A stretch of 64,000 bases of DNA from Modicisalibacter coralii (GCF_004117855.1 NZ_QWBW01000024.1:23100-87099); one strand, 5' to 3'; counted from the first letter of the stretch, positions 1 through 9,190 are shown. Program-made: numbers and translations. The notes: a model not told the origin generated them from the sequence alone.

Positions 1-669
1 GGCGAAGCGGCGCAGCAGCTCGACCAGCCACTGGTGGGTGAGGCTGTCGGGAACCAGGATCAGCGCCCGCTCGGCGCGGCCGGTGAGCAGCAGGCGGTGC
101 AGGATCAGGCCCGCCTCGATGGTCTTGCCCAGTCCCACCTCGTCCGCGAGCAGCACGCGCGGTGCGTGGCGGCGCGAGACCTCGTCGGCGATGTAGAGCT
201 GATGGTCGATCAGGTCGATCTTGGGGCCGGCCAGGCCCAGCGCCGGGTTCTGGCTGATGCGGTGATAGTGGTGCAGGGTGCGGTAGCGCAGGTCGAACCA
301 GTCGTTGCGGTCGACCTGGCCGGTGAGCAGGCGGTCGCGGGCCTGGTTGAACTGCATGCGGTCGGAGAGCTTGGTCTCGGAGAGTTCGTGCCACTCGCCG
401 GCCGCGTCGACGCCGATATAGACCACCAGGCCGTCGAGCGTCTTGGTGTCGTCGACGGTCAGCACGTGCCCGTCGGCGGACTCGATGCGATCGCCGCTGC
501 CGAACACCACGCGGGTCAGCGGTGCCTGGCGCACGCTGTAGGTGCGGGTTTCCTGGCTGGCAGGGAAGAGCACGGTGACGCTGCGAAAATCGACGTTGAG
601 GATGGTGCCCAGGCCGAGTTCGGCCTCGCCGTCGCTGATCCAGCGCTGACCGGGAGAAAAGTCGCTCAT
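1..669 (-). CDS. rapA: RNA polymerase-associated ATPase RapA (HepA), N-terminal part, cut by window edge
   Basis: This is the first 223 codons of RapA, a Swi2/Snf2-type ATPase that binds RNA polymerase and helps recycle stalled or post-termination enzyme. The protein starts MSDFSPGQRWISDGEAELGL, matching the tandem Tudor-like N-terminal domain of RapA. The helicase domain follows, with the Walker A motif DEVGLGKTIEAG at about residue 180 and a conserved LILVPDSLTHQWLVE segment near the cut. The frame is open to base 1, so the rest lies outside the window. The start ATG is the complement of 667-669. The gene appears monocistronic and diverges from nothing close by; a 357-base non-coding stretch lies upstream. 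Identity is confident from the long colinear match to the family. Confidence 0.93.
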   Translation of the reverse strand, partial: MSDFSPGQRWISDGEAELGLGTILNVDFRSVTVLFPASQETRTYSVRQAPLTRVVFGSGDRIESADGHVLTVDDTKTLDGLVVYIGVDAAGEWHELSETKLSDRMQFNQARDRLLTGQVDRNDWFDLRYRTLHHYHRISQNPALGLAGPKIDLIDHQLYIADEVSRRHAPRVLLADEVGLGKTIEAGLILHRLLLTGRAERALILVPDSLTHQWLVELLRRFA

Positions 670-1026
670 GATGCCTCGAAAGCTCGTGGAAATCGGTGCC
701 TGCCGCGGGGCGTTCCGGTACGGCGGCGTGCCGCATCGAACCGCCCCGAGAATCGGGGCGCCGTATATTACAGGAAAGCCGATGGCCGCTTAAGCCATTC
801 CGATGAGGTTCAGGGCTATCGCAGTTGGGGTTATCGTTCGGAGCTGACCCGTCGACAGGTCTGCAAGGGGGCGCTGTAAACCCTTCCATGGGCGCTACCG
901 ACGCCATCCGTGGCGCCGGACCCCCTATCCGACCTGTCCCCGGCTCCCTCGTAGACCCCGCTGCGATTGCCCTGGACGAGATTGCCGGTACGCTCGCTCC
1001 GGTGGATGCGCCGCGCCGATATCGCC
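670..1026. other. Non-coding region between rapA and the TlpA-like gene
   Basis: About 357 bases with no convincing gene. The main visible structure is a GC-rich inverted repeat at 743-761 (8-base arms CGCCCCGA/TCGGGGCG, 3-base loop), about 75 bases upstream of the rapA start. There is no T-run on either side, so it is more likely an operator-like or mRNA-leader hairpin than a terminator. The region also serves as the downstream flank of the leftward TlpA-like gene. Confidence 0.5.
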
Positions 1027-1824
1027 TCAGCGCGCCAGCCAGGCCTCGAGCTGGCTGCGGCCGAGTTCGCCGACGTGGCGCTCGACGAGCCGGCCCTCGG
1101 CGTCGAAGACCAGGGTGGTGGGCAGGCCAGGCGTAGCGCTCAGCGCCAGCAGCTGCTGGTGCGGGTCGAGCAGCGCATGCTCGAAGTCCAGGCCCTGCTG
1201 GTCCAGGTAACGCGCCACGGCGAGCAGGCTCTCGCCCTGGTTGATCGGTACCACGGTGACGCCCGGCGTCGCGGCGGCGTCGGCGAGCAGTGGCATCTCG
1301 CGACGGCAGGGGCCGCACCAGGTCGCCCACAGGTTGACGATCAGCGGCTCGCCGTGGAGCTCGGCCAGTGCGACTGGATTCCCGTCGAGGTCCTCCAGCG
1401 TCAGCTCGGGCTGGCGCGACAGGCCGGACGTACCGCCCAACGGATTCCAGACCATCAGCGCCAGCCACAGTGCGGCGGCGCCGGCGAGCAGCGCCTCGGC
1501 GGCGACCAGCCGGGGCCAGCGGTCGCGCAGTGACCAGGCGGTCCAGGCCGCCGCCGCGATGAGGCCGGCGACCGGCAGGTAGCCGGGCTGCCAGAGCTTG
1601 AAGGCATCCAGCGGAGCCTGGGCGTAGCTGTCGAGGTGGACGAGCACGTCGCCCAGGCGAGCGCCGAGCAGGGCCGCCAGGAGGGCGCCGTTGAACCAGC
1701 GGGCGCGGCGCGCCACGGGCAGGCGCAGGGCCAGCATCCCGGCGAGCAGCAGGGCCAGCGCGGCGATCGCGGCATACAGTCGGGGCAGGGCGATGAGCAA
1801 GGGGCCGAGGGCGAGAGCGTCCAT
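1027..1824 (-). CDS. TlpA-type membrane-anchored thioredoxin with Lgt-like N-terminal membrane domain
   Basis: A 265-residue protein. The C-terminal half (from about residue 135) is a TlpA/ResA-type thioredoxin fold with the active site WATWCGPC (Cys170 and Cys173) and the cis-Pro region GLPTTLVF; such proteins reduce or exchange disulfides on the periplasmic side. The N-terminal half has about four membrane segments. Residues 53-90 (ARLGDVLVHLDSYAQAP, then KLWQPGYLP) resemble the signature region of prolipoprotein diacylglyceryl transferase, Lgt, but without its GGMSFHGG core, so transferase activity is unlikely. The start at 1824 was chosen because the longer frame adds 44 Arg/Pro-rich residues that look non-coding. 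It diverges from the small membrane protein at 1950. The substrate is unknown. Confidence 0.82.
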   Translation of the reverse strand: MDALALGPLLIALPRLYAAIAALALLLAGMLALRLPVARRARWFNGALLAALLGARLGDVLVHLDSYAQAPLDAFKLWQPGYLPVAGLIAAAAWTAWSLRDRWPRLVAAEALLAGAAALWLALMVWNPLGGTSGLSRQPELTLEDLDGNPVALAELHGEPLIVNLWATWCGPCRREMPLLADAAATPGVTVVPINQGESLLAVARYLDQQGLDFEHALLDPHQQLLALSATPGLPTTLVFDAEGRLVERHVGELGRSQLEAWLAR

Positions 1825-1949
1825 GGTATTCGCAGTGGCGGGCGGGTGGCGCCGGGCGTCGTCAGGGGTGGGCCGGCGGGCTACAATGGCCAGCCTACTG
1901 GCCTCCCTCGTCACCCGCAATACGGCGCGCCGCGTCGCTGGAGTCTCCG

Positions 1950-2177
1950 ATGGCAAAGCGAGTCGATACCCTGCGCGTCCTGGCGATCGCCAGCCAGGCC
2001 GTGGGCTTCATCCTGATCCTGACCCTCGAGACCGTGCTCGGCGATGCCGCGCGTCCCTGGCAGGGCGTCACCCTGGCGCTGATGCTGGCGGCGGCGCTGA
2101 TCATCGCCGTGCTGCGCCAGTATCGCCGCAACCGGGCGCGCAAGGCCGCCGCCGAGCGCGAGATGGCCGACGACTGA
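1950..2177 (+). CDS. Small two-helix membrane protein of unknown function
   Basis: A 75-residue protein with two hydrophobic segments (about residues 9-28 and 40-56) separated by a short loop, and a basic cytoplasmic-looking tail (RQYRRNRARKAAAERE). GGAG sits at 1939-1942, a fitting ribosome site for the ATG at 1950. It is divergent from the TlpA-like gene, with 125 bases between the starts that must hold both promoters. I do not recognise the family and assign no function. Confidence 0.6.
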   Translation: MAKRVDTLRVLAIASQAVGFILILTLETVLGDAARPWQGVTLALMLAAALIIAVLRQYRRNRARKAAAEREMADD

Positions 2178-2238
2178 AGGCGCTGCCGGGCTCCGCGTCC
2201 GACCCCTGTCACCCTCCCACGCCGCCGCAGGCTGTTAC

Positions 2239-3096
2239 CTATCGTCCTGTCGACGTGCGGCGATCGAAGCGCGCGAAGAGCTGCCCCGCCTCGCCGGCCA
2301 CCTCGTCCTGATAGTAGAGGCTGGCCAGCTCGAAGTCGGCGGGCTCGGGCAGCGCCTTGCCCTCCACCAGCCCCTGATAGCGTTCGCCGCCGATCAGGCG
2401 CAGGCGCAGGGTCAGAAACAGGCTGTCGACGATCGCCTCGCGCAGCATTACCCCGAACGACCAGGGGCCGGCCACCGAGTAGAGGCGCCGGTAGCCCAGC
2501 CGACCGAGGTGCCGCACCACCTCGCGACCGTCCAGCTCGCGCGGCGCGCTGTCGGCGTGGGGCTCCGCCTGCAGGGCGACGATCTCGCCGCCCTGGTCGG
2601 CGAGGCGCGCGCGGGCTTCGGGCGTGACCCGGCTCGCCGGGGCGAACAGCCATACACGCCGGCCCTGGGCACGCAGCGTTTCCGGCAGGGTGACATCGAG
2701 GGTGTTGCTGAGGATCGCCACGTCGGGCTGTGCGCGCATCCCCTGTTCGCGTCGCCAGGCGTGGAGATCGGCAAAGGCGGGGTCGTCGGCGAGCGGCAGT
2801 GGCGCCTGGGCGTGCCCCGCGGCGAGTTGACGGAAGTAGCGTCCGCCGATCAGCAGCACGTCGGCGCGGGCGGCGAGTTCCTGGTAGAGCCGCCAGTCGT
2901 CGGCATTGGCGACGGTCGCCGGCACCCGGTCCTGACCGGCGTCGTCTTCCACGGCCACCCGGCCGTCGAGGCTGGTGACGAAGTTGCTGTAGACGAAGGG
3001 CGTGTCGGACGCCGCGTCGCCCAGCGGGACGTCGAGATAGAGGCCCTGCAGGTCGTGGGCCGCGGCAGTCTGGGGGTAGAGCTGGAGCAGGGGCAT
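2239..3096 (-). CDS. RibD C-terminal-type (dihydrofolate reductase-fold) reductase
   Basis: A 285-residue protein of the RibD_C/bifunctional deaminase-reductase C-terminal superfamily, which has a dihydrofolate-reductase fold and uses NAD(P)H. The family signature is FVYSNFVTSLDGRVA near residue 35, followed by ADVLLIGGRYFRQL, AILSNTLDV, and the late glycine-rich YRRLYSVAGPWSFGVMLREAIVDSLFLT. There is no N-terminal deaminase domain, so it is a stand-alone reductase of the kind often found outside the riboflavin operon. Whether it acts on a pteridine, a pyrimidine or another substrate cannot be told. Its start faces the rightward ATP-grasp gene across about 250 bases. Confidence 0.82.
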   Translation of the reverse strand: MPLLQLYPQTAAAHDLQGLYLDVPLGDAASDTPFVYSNFVTSLDGRVAVEDDAGQDRVPATVANADDWRLYQELAARADVLLIGGRYFRQLAAGHAQAPLPLADDPAFADLHAWRREQGMRAQPDVAILSNTLDVTLPETLRAQGRRVWLFAPASRVTPEARARLADQGGEIVALQAEPHADSAPRELDGREVVRHLGRLGYRRLYSVAGPWSFGVMLREAIVDSLFLTLRLRLIGGERYQGLVEGKALPEPADFELASLYYQDEVAGEAGQLFARFDRRTSTGR

Positions 3097-3347
3097 GGTC
3101 GCGCCTCGATCGGCCTCGCGCCGGTCACGGTGGCAATGTCCGGCGTGTCACGGTTTTGCCCCCGCCTTCGGCGAGAGCGGCTATTCTGAGAGCAGCGTTT
3201 GTGAATAACGTGGCTTCAACGTTGTACGGCGGCAAGCGGCCGGTCGACGAGGCGAGCGTCGGCCGGCACCCGCTGCCGGCGATGGTCTGCCCCTTCCTCA
3301 CCCGCTCGCCAGCGTGGCAGGCCCGATGGGCCGCCAGGGAGGCTGCC

Positions 3348-4649
3348 ATGGGCCAGCGCAACATCTTCGTCGTCGGACTCAACGACTTCAACCGCCTGCG
3401 CCTGGAAAAGCTGCGCGGCGCGCAGGACTACCGCTTCCACGGGGTCATCGAGCCCGCCGAGGTCTACGATACCGAGGTCTTCCCCATCGAGGACATGCTG
3501 GCGCGTGCCGAGGCCGCGCTGCGCGACTTCGATGGCTCGGTCGATGCCATCGTCGGCTACATGGACTTCCCGGTGTCGACCATGCTGCCGCTGCTCTGCG
3601 GGCGATTCGGCACCCGCACGCCGAGCCTCGAGAGCCTGCTCAAGTGCGAGCACAAGTACTGGAGCCGGCTGGCCCAGCGCGAGGTGATCGGCAACTACAT
3701 TCCACGCTTCACCGCCTTCGATCCCTTCGATGACGAGGCGCTGTCGAAGATCGGCCAGGCGGGGCTCTACTTCCCGTTCTTCGTCAAGCCGATCAAGTCG
3801 TCGGGGTCGCGGCTGGGCTTTCGCATCGACAGCCCCGAGGACTTCATCATGGCGACCGGACGCCTGCGCGACGAGATCGGGCTGATTTCCGAGCCCTTCA
3901 ACTTCGTCCTCGATCAGGCCGATCTGCCCGAGGCGGTACGCGCCGTGGACGGCGGTCACTGCATGGCGGAGGAAATCATCGGCGGCTGGCAGTGCACCGT
4001 GGAGGGCTACGTCTTCGAGGGCGAGGTGGTGCCCTACGGCATCGTCGACTCGATCCGTTACCCGCAGGTGCTGAGCTTCTTCTACTACCGCTATCCCTCG
4101 CGGCTGCCGGCGCCCATCCAGGCCAGGATGGAGGCGCTGACGCGCACGGTCATGACCCACATCGGCTACGACAACGCCGCCTTCAACGTCGAGTTCTTCT
4201 GGGACGAGATCCAGAACCGGGTATGGTTGCTGGAGATCAATACGCGCATCTCGCAATCGCACTGCGACCTGTTCGAGAAGGTCGACGGTGTCAGCCACCA
4301 GCAGGTCACCGTCGATCTGGCGCTGGGCCAGCGTCCCGACATGCCCCACCGCCAGGGCGAGTACGCGGTGGCCGGCAAGTTCTTCTACCGGGTGTTCTTC
4401 GTCGACGCCACGGTGGTGCGCGTCCCCGATCCCGACGAGATCGCCGCCCTCGAGGCGCGCTTCCCCGGCACGCATATCGAGTTGCAGGTCACGCCGGGCA
4501 TGCGCCTGTCGGACATGCCCGAGCAGGACAGCTACAGCTTCGCGCTGGCGCTGATCTGGATGGGCGCGGACAGCGACGAGGCGCTGGAAGCCAACTACAC
4601 CCGGCTCGCCGAGGGGCTGACGTTCGAGTTCGCCGACATCATCGGCTGA
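3348..4649 (+). CDS. ATP-grasp domain protein (biotin-carboxylase-like ligase), substrate unknown
   Basis: A 433-residue ATP-grasp enzyme. It opens with a Rossmann-like preATP-grasp segment (MGQRNIFVVGLNDFNRLRL). The ATP-binding part includes FFVKPIKSSGSRLGF (about residue 145) and the metal-binding LLEINTRISQSHCDLFEKVDG (about residue 295), where Glu and Asn bind Mg. The ATG at 3348 was preferred to a longer frame because of the strong Shine-Dalgarno AGGGAGG at 3336-3342. It sits 47 bases before a CocE/NonD-type hydrolase on the same strand, which suggests a ligase/hydrolase couple on the same kind of compound. Ligases of this fold join a carboxylate to an amine, thiol or other acceptor through an acyl phosphate. 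The true substrate is not visible. Confidence 0.8.
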   Translation: MGQRNIFVVGLNDFNRLRLEKLRGAQDYRFHGVIEPAEVYDTEVFPIEDMLARAEAALRDFDGSVDAIVGYMDFPVSTMLPLLCGRFGTRTPSLESLLKCEHKYWSRLAQREVIGNYIPRFTAFDPFDDEALSKIGQAGLYFPFFVKPIKSSGSRLGFRIDSPEDFIMATGRLRDEIGLISEPFNFVLDQADLPEAVRAVDGGHCMAEEIIGGWQCTVEGYVFEGEVVPYGIVDSIRYPQVLSFFYYRYPSRLPAPIQARMEALTRTVMTHIGYDNAAFNVEFFWDEIQNRVWLLEINTRISQSHCDLFEKVDGVSHQQVTVDLALGQRPDMPHRQGEYAVAGKFFYRVFFVDATVVRVPDPDEIAALEARFPGTHIELQVTPGMRLSDMPEQDSYSFALALIWMGADSDEALEANYTRLAEGLTFEFADIIG

Positions 4650-4696
4650 GGCCCGAGACGGATGACAATGACACCACGCAGAGAAAGGGGTAGGCC

Positions 4697-6739
4697 ATGC
4701 GCATCGTCGAGACGTTCCCGCGCCCGGTTCACGAGGAGGAGACCTGGATCACCCTGCAGGATGGTTGCCGGCTGGCGGTGCGTATCTGGCGACCGATGGA
4801 CGCCGAGCGCCACCCGGTGCCGGCGATTCTCGAGTACCTGCCCTATCGCAAGCGCGACCTGACCGCGACTCGCGACGCCCAGACCCATCCTTACTGGGCG
4901 GGTCACGGCTACGCCGGGGTGCGGGTGGACATCCGCGGCAGCGGGGAGTCGGATGGCGTGCTCACCGACGAATACCTGCAGCAGGAGCTCGACGATGGCG
5001 TCGAGGTGCTGCGCTGGATCGGCGAGCAGCCGTGGTGCACGGGCGACATCGGCATGGTGGGCATCTCCTGGGGCGGCTTCAACGGCCTGCAGATCGCCGC
5101 CCTGCAGCCCCCCGAGCTCAAGGCGGTGATCACCCTGTGCTCGACCGACGACCGCTATGCCGACGATGTCCATCACATGGGCGGCTGTCTGCTCGGCGAC
5201 AACCTGTCCTGGGCCTCGACGATGTTCGACGGCAACGCCTGTCCGCCGGATCCGGCGCTGGTCGGCGAGCGCTGGCGCGAAATGTGGCGGGAACGCCTCG
5301 AGGGCAGCGGGCTGTGGCTGGCCACCTGGCTGGCTCATCAGCGTCGCGACGACTACTGGAAGCATGGCTCGGTGTGCGAGGATTTCTCGCGCATCCAGTG
5401 CCCGGTCTACGCCATCAGCGGCTGGGCCGACGGTTACTGCAACGCGGTGTTCCGGCTGCTCGACGGCCTCTCGGTGCCGCGCAAGGGGCTGGTCGGGCCC
5501 TGGGCGCACAAGTACCCGCACCTCGGCGTGCCCGGGCCGGCGATCGGCTTCCTGCAGGAGGCGCTGCGCTGGTGGGATCACTGGCTGAAGGGCGAGGACA
5601 CCGGGATCATGGACGAGCCGATGCTGCGCGTGTGGATGCAGGAGTCGGTACCGCCGTCGGCGCGCTACGACGTGCGCCCCGGGCGCTGGGTCAGCGAGCC
5701 CGTGTGGCCCTCGCCGCGCATCGTGCCGACGCCGTTTCGCCTGACCAGCGGCCACGACCTGGTGCCCGAGGTGGCGTGGATCGGCGCCGACAGCGCCCTC
5801 GGCGACGTGCCCTTGTCCATCCGCTCGCCGCTGTTCGTCGGCCTGTATGCCGGCAAGTGGTGCTCCTACAATGCGCCGCCCGACCTGCCCCACGACCAGC
5901 GCGACGAGGATGGCGGTGCCTTGATCTTCCAGACCGCGCCGCTCGAGAAACCGCTGGAGATCTGCGGCCAGCCGGTGGTGGAGCTCGACCTGGAGGCCGA
6001 TCAGCCGGTGGCGATGGTCGCGCTGCGGCTGATCGACGTCGGCGAGGACGACAAGGCGACGCGGGTGTCCTACGGCCTGCTCAACCTGACGCACCGCGAC
6101 AGCGACGAGTTCCCCGAGCCGCTGGAGCCGGGGCGGCGCTACCGGGTGCGCGTGCCGCTCAAGCACATCGCCCAGCAGTTCCCCGTGGGGCATGCGATCC
6201 GCCTGTCGCTGTCGACGAGTTACTGGCCGCTGGCCTGGCCGGCACCGACTCCGGCCAGGGTGACCCTGCATCCCGCCGAGTGTCGGCTGGTTCTGCCGTG
6301 TCGCGAGCCGCAACCCGCGGAGGAGGCGGCGCTGCCCGCCTTCGCCGAGCCCGAGGGGGCGCCGCCGCTACCCCGCACGCTGATCCAGCCCAGCCAGGAA
6401 GCCTGGCGGGTGATCCGCGACCTGGGCAACGACCGCACCACCCTGGAAGTGGTCAACGACGAGGGCGTCTACCGGCTCGACGACATCGACCTCGAACTCG
6501 CGGTGCGCGTCACCGAGCGTTACAGCTACGCCTACGGCAACTACGACAGCCTCAGCGGCTGGACCGAGTGGCAGCGCAGCTTCACGCGCGGCGATTGGCA
6601 GGTGCGCACCGTGGCCCGCACGCTGATGACCGCCGATCGCGACGGCTTTCGCCTGCGTGCCACCCTGGATGCCTACGAGGGCGAGAGCCGGGTGTTCGCC
6701 AAGACCTGGGACGAGACCATCCCGCGCGATCTGGTGTGA
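4697..6739 (+). CDS. CocE/NonD family hydrolase (S15 X-Pro dipeptidyl-peptidase/acyl esterase type)
   Basis: A 680-residue serine hydrolase. The alpha/beta-hydrolase domain carries the nucleophile elbow GISWGGFNG with Ser124, an RKRDLTATRDAQTHPYWAGHGY segment and DIRGSGESDG. The C-terminal galactose-binding-like jelly-roll domain typical of CocE and PepX includes the LSTSYWPLAWPAP region. No signal peptide is seen, so it is probably cytoplasmic. A purine-rich ribosome site (GAAAGGGG, about 4683-4690) precedes the ATG. It is probably co-transcribed with the ATP-grasp protein upstream. Family members include cocaine esterase, glutaryl-acylases and X-Pro peptidases, so the reaction is hydrolysis of an amide or ester bond with unknown substrate. 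Confidence 0.85.
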   Translation: MRIVETFPRPVHEEETWITLQDGCRLAVRIWRPMDAERHPVPAILEYLPYRKRDLTATRDAQTHPYWAGHGYAGVRVDIRGSGESDGVLTDEYLQQELDDGVEVLRWIGEQPWCTGDIGMVGISWGGFNGLQIAALQPPELKAVITLCSTDDRYADDVHHMGGCLLGDNLSWASTMFDGNACPPDPALVGERWREMWRERLEGSGLWLATWLAHQRRDDYWKHGSVCEDFSRIQCPVYAISGWADGYCNAVFRLLDGLSVPRKGLVGPWAHKYPHLGVPGPAIGFLQEALRWWDHWLKGEDTGIMDEPMLRVWMQESVPPSARYDVRPGRWVSEPVWPSPRIVPTPFRLTSGHDLVPEVAWIGADSALGDVPLSIRSPLFVGLYAGKWCSYNAPPDLPHDQRDEDGGALIFQTAPLEKPLEICGQPVVELDLEADQPVAMVALRLIDVGEDDKATRVSYGLLNLTHRDSDEFPEPLEPGRRYRVRVPLKHIAQQFPVGHAIRLSLSTSYWPLAWPAPTPARVTLHPAECRLVLPCREPQPAEEAALPAFAEPEGAPPLPRTLIQPSQEAWRVIRDLGNDRTTLEVVNDEGVYRLDDIDLELAVRVTERYSYAYGNYDSLSGWTEWQRSFTRGDWQVRTVARTLMTADRDGFRLRATLDAYEGESRVFAKTWDETIPRDLV

Positions 6740-6742
6740 GCC

Positions 6743-8101
6743 TCAGGCGAGGGCGGTGCGTTGTGCGACACGGCGGCGCCACAGGGCGTCGACGAGGGCC
6801 ATGATCACCAGCGAGGCGCCCACCAGCGGAAAGATCACGCCGCCGATCGCCAGCAGGACGAGCACGCCGCGCAGCCGGCGTGGGTCACGCGGTTCGGGGG
6901 GCACGCCGAGACGCCCGGTGGGGCGTCGCTTCCACCACATCACCGCCGACGACACGCAGAGCATGACGATGCCGGCGCAGGCCAGCGCCAGGATCAGCTT
7001 GTTGGCCAGGCCGTATTGCTGGCCCAGATGGACGTTGATGCCCCACTCCAGGCCGCGCCCCAGCGGGCCGTAGTCGGCATAGCCCATGTCGAGCAGCGGC
7101 CGGCCGCTGTACTGGTCGAGATGCACCACGCGCTGGCGGCTGAGGTCGTCGGGATACGCCGAGCCGGTATACACGCCGCCGGGCCCGTCGGGCAGGTTGA
7201 CGGCGAAACCCGGTGCCAGGCCCCGCTCGCGGAAGATCGCCACGGCGGCGTCGAGGCCGATCGGCGCTGCGCCGCGGGCGTCCCCCGCGGATTCCGGCAG
7301 GCGCGCCTGCTCCAGTGACCAGTTGGTGGTCTCGCGGTCGGCGAGACGCGCATCGGACATCGGTACGTCGACGCGCACACCATCGGGATAGCCGTAGTTG
7401 TGCCCGTTGGCGAGTTCGTTGACCTTGGTCCCCCAGAGCGTCGACCAGGGCATGCCGGTGATCGCCAGGAACAGGATGAACCCGCCGACGAAGAGCCCGG
7501 TGACGGCGTGCAGGTCGCGCCAGAAGACGCGCTTGGCCGGGCGGGCGCGCACCGTCACCACGCCGTCGCGCCGGCCGCGTGGCCACCATAGGTAGAGGCC
7601 GGTGAGCACCAGCAGGATCGCCCAGCCGGCGGCCAGCTCGATGAGCAGGCTGGCGGCGCTGCCGAAATAGCTGAGGCTGTGCAGGTGGCGGATGGTCCAC
7701 ATCAGGCTGCCGCGGTAGGGCAGGCTGCCGGTGACCTCGCCGCTGTACGGATCGACGTACACCGCGTGGCGGGTGCCGTCGGCGGCTCGCACGTCCACCT
7801 CGCTGGCCAGGTCCGAGCGCGGCGCGGGCACGAAGCGCAGCGCCTCGCCGGGCCGGCTGGCCAGTGCCGCCGCCACCTGGCGGTGCGGTGCCAGGGTCGG
7901 GCCGGACTGCGCGGTGACCGTGAGCGTATCGGCGTGCCACCAGCGGTCGATGTCGTCGTGGAACAGATACAGCGCGCCGGTGATGGCCAGCGAGATCAGC
8001 CAGGGAATGACCAGCAGGCCGGCGTAGAAATGCCAGCGCCAGACGGCGCGGTACCAGTCATTGGCCGCGCGGCGGGCGCGGGTGTTTGCACTCTCGGTCA
8101 T
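6743..8101 (-). CDS. PepSY-associated transmembrane protein (PiuB-like)
   Basis: A 452-residue inner-membrane protein of the PepSY-associated TM helix family. An N-terminal WHFYAGLLVIPWLISLAITGALYLF helix comes first, then periplasmic PepSY-like stretches (for example YVDPYSGEVTGSLPYRGSLMWTIRHLHSL and VVHLDQYSGRPLLDMGYADYGPLGRGLEWGINVHLGQQYG), with further helices around LLIELAAGWAILLVLTGLYLWWPRG and at the C-terminus. Homologues often sit beside TonB-dependent receptors and are linked to metal or siderophore reduction and uptake. The ATG at 8101 was chosen over the upstream one because AGGA lies 6 bases before it. It shares its strand with a DUF2946 gene 108 bases upstream. Confidence 0.82.
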   Translation of the reverse strand: MTESANTRARRAANDWYRAVWRWHFYAGLLVIPWLISLAITGALYLFHDDIDRWWHADTLTVTAQSGPTLAPHRQVAAALASRPGEALRFVPAPRSDLASEVDVRAADGTRHAVYVDPYSGEVTGSLPYRGSLMWTIRHLHSLSYFGSAASLLIELAAGWAILLVLTGLYLWWPRGRRDGVVTVRARPAKRVFWRDLHAVTGLFVGGFILFLAITGMPWSTLWGTKVNELANGHNYGYPDGVRVDVPMSDARLADRETTNWSLEQARLPESAGDARGAAPIGLDAAVAIFRERGLAPGFAVNLPDGPGGVYTGSAYPDDLSRQRVVHLDQYSGRPLLDMGYADYGPLGRGLEWGINVHLGQQYGLANKLILALACAGIVMLCVSSAVMWWKRRPTGRLGVPPEPRDPRRLRGVLVLLAIGGVIFPLVGASLVIMALVDALWRRRVAQRTALA

Positions 8102-8209
8102 GGGTGTCCTGAAAGGTCGAGCGATGGGGCGTGTCACACGTCATCGGCGCCACCGGTCCGCGGGTAGGCGGGCCGGGCGGCGTCGAGCGTGCGGCGATGC
8201 GGACGAGGG

Positions 8210-8593
8210 TCAGGCGAGAGCGATCGGTGGGGCACGGGGTGGCGCGTGAGCGGCAAGCGCGGGTGTGGCGTGGGCAACACGCGGTGCCCCGGCCGGCTGG
8301 TCGAGCGGCGCCAAGGACGCCGTGGCGGCGGGTGGCAGGGCGACATCGAGCACCGGGCAGTGCTGGAACAGCGTGCAGTAGCCGCACGCATCGTGCCAAG
8401 CGAACACGCCGGCCGGGTGGTCGGCGATCCGCGCTTCGTGGGCCGTGGCGATGCCTCTCGGCGCGTCCCCATGCGTGGCGTGGGCCGCGCCACTGAGCTG
8501 GCCGATCAAGGGCCCGAACACGACCAGCAGCATCGCCAGCAGCGCGCAGCTGGCGGCCTGGCGCAGGGCATGGGGCGGGCGGGATACAGCCAT
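8210..8593 (-). CDS. DUF2946-type small secreted/membrane protein
   Basis: A 127-residue protein with an N-terminal hydrophobic segment (about residues 12-34) that may be a signal or anchor. A His- and Cys-containing middle (HATHGD, FAWHDACGYCTLFQHCP) is the hallmark of DUF2946. The C-terminus is Ala/Pro-rich. Genes of this family are commonly found near copper or heme transport genes; its position just upstream of the PepSY protein agrees with that. The Cys/His cluster suggests metal binding, which is inference. The ribosome site is weak. Confidence 0.72.
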   Translation of the reverse strand: MAVSRPPHALRQAASCALLAMLLVVFGPLIGQLSGAAHATHGDAPRGIATAHEARIADHPAGVFAWHDACGYCTLFQHCPVLDVALPPAATASLAPLDQPAGAPRVAHATPALAAHAPPRAPPIALA

Positions 8594-8724
8594 GGCGGCG
8601 CGGCTCTACGGGTTCGTGACGCGCCAAGCATGCCTGAACCGGCCCCGCTGGCCAGTGACGTCTTGTCGCAGCGACCCCGTGCGAGGCGAGGGCGTCACCG
8701 CGGCGGGTGATGGCGCCGCGATCG

Positions 8725-8904
8725 TCAGTGCAGTCGGTCGCACAGGGCGCGATTGGCCTGCAGGGCCTCCGGGTAGGTCGGATAGCGGTCGAGTTCCCGG
8801 ACCTTGCCGCCGGTGGTTTCCAGCAGCAGCCAGTAGTCGGGTTGCTTGAGCTGCTTGCCCGGGCCGAGGTTGGCCGGAGCGATCTTGAAGCTGCGAAGCG
8901 CCAT
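8725..8904 (-). CDS. Small hypothetical protein (59 aa)
   Basis: A 59-residue soluble protein beginning MALRSFKIAPANLGPGKQ, containing DYWLLLETTGGKVRELDRYPTY. GGAG lies 6 bases before the chosen ATG; a longer frame would add four residues (MEAV). An AT-rich tract upstream (8920-8945) could hold its promoter. It is the first of three leftward genes (this one, DUF2946, PepSY). I do not recognise it; it looks like a small beta-rich cytoplasmic protein. Confidence 0.55.
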   Translation of the reverse strand: MALRSFKIAPANLGPGKQLKQPDYWLLLETTGGKVRELDRYPTYPEALQANRALCDRLH

Positions 8905-9190
8905 GACTGCCTCCATCGGTTACATAAAAACACAAAACAAGCATGGAAGAGTGACATGCCGCGGGAAACGCGGTTTTCGTCGTGAATTCGACCGTCAACC
9001 GCCTGAGGCGGATGCGCGAAGGCGGGGTGGGAACGCCATGCCGTGGGGTATGACGAATGTTCCTGGCGAGCGTCTCCCGACAGGGCGTGACGGGTTCGTC
9101 GGGTACCTCCTGCGAATGACGGGCGGGATAGATTGCCGTGACCCCGGGAGGATGGCATACAGACAGGACGGATCCGGAAAGGGAAGCGTC

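Noticed and set aside
743..761. GC hairpin upstream of rapA as a terminator
   Set aside because: There is no T-run on either side; kept only as a note in the non-coding entry.
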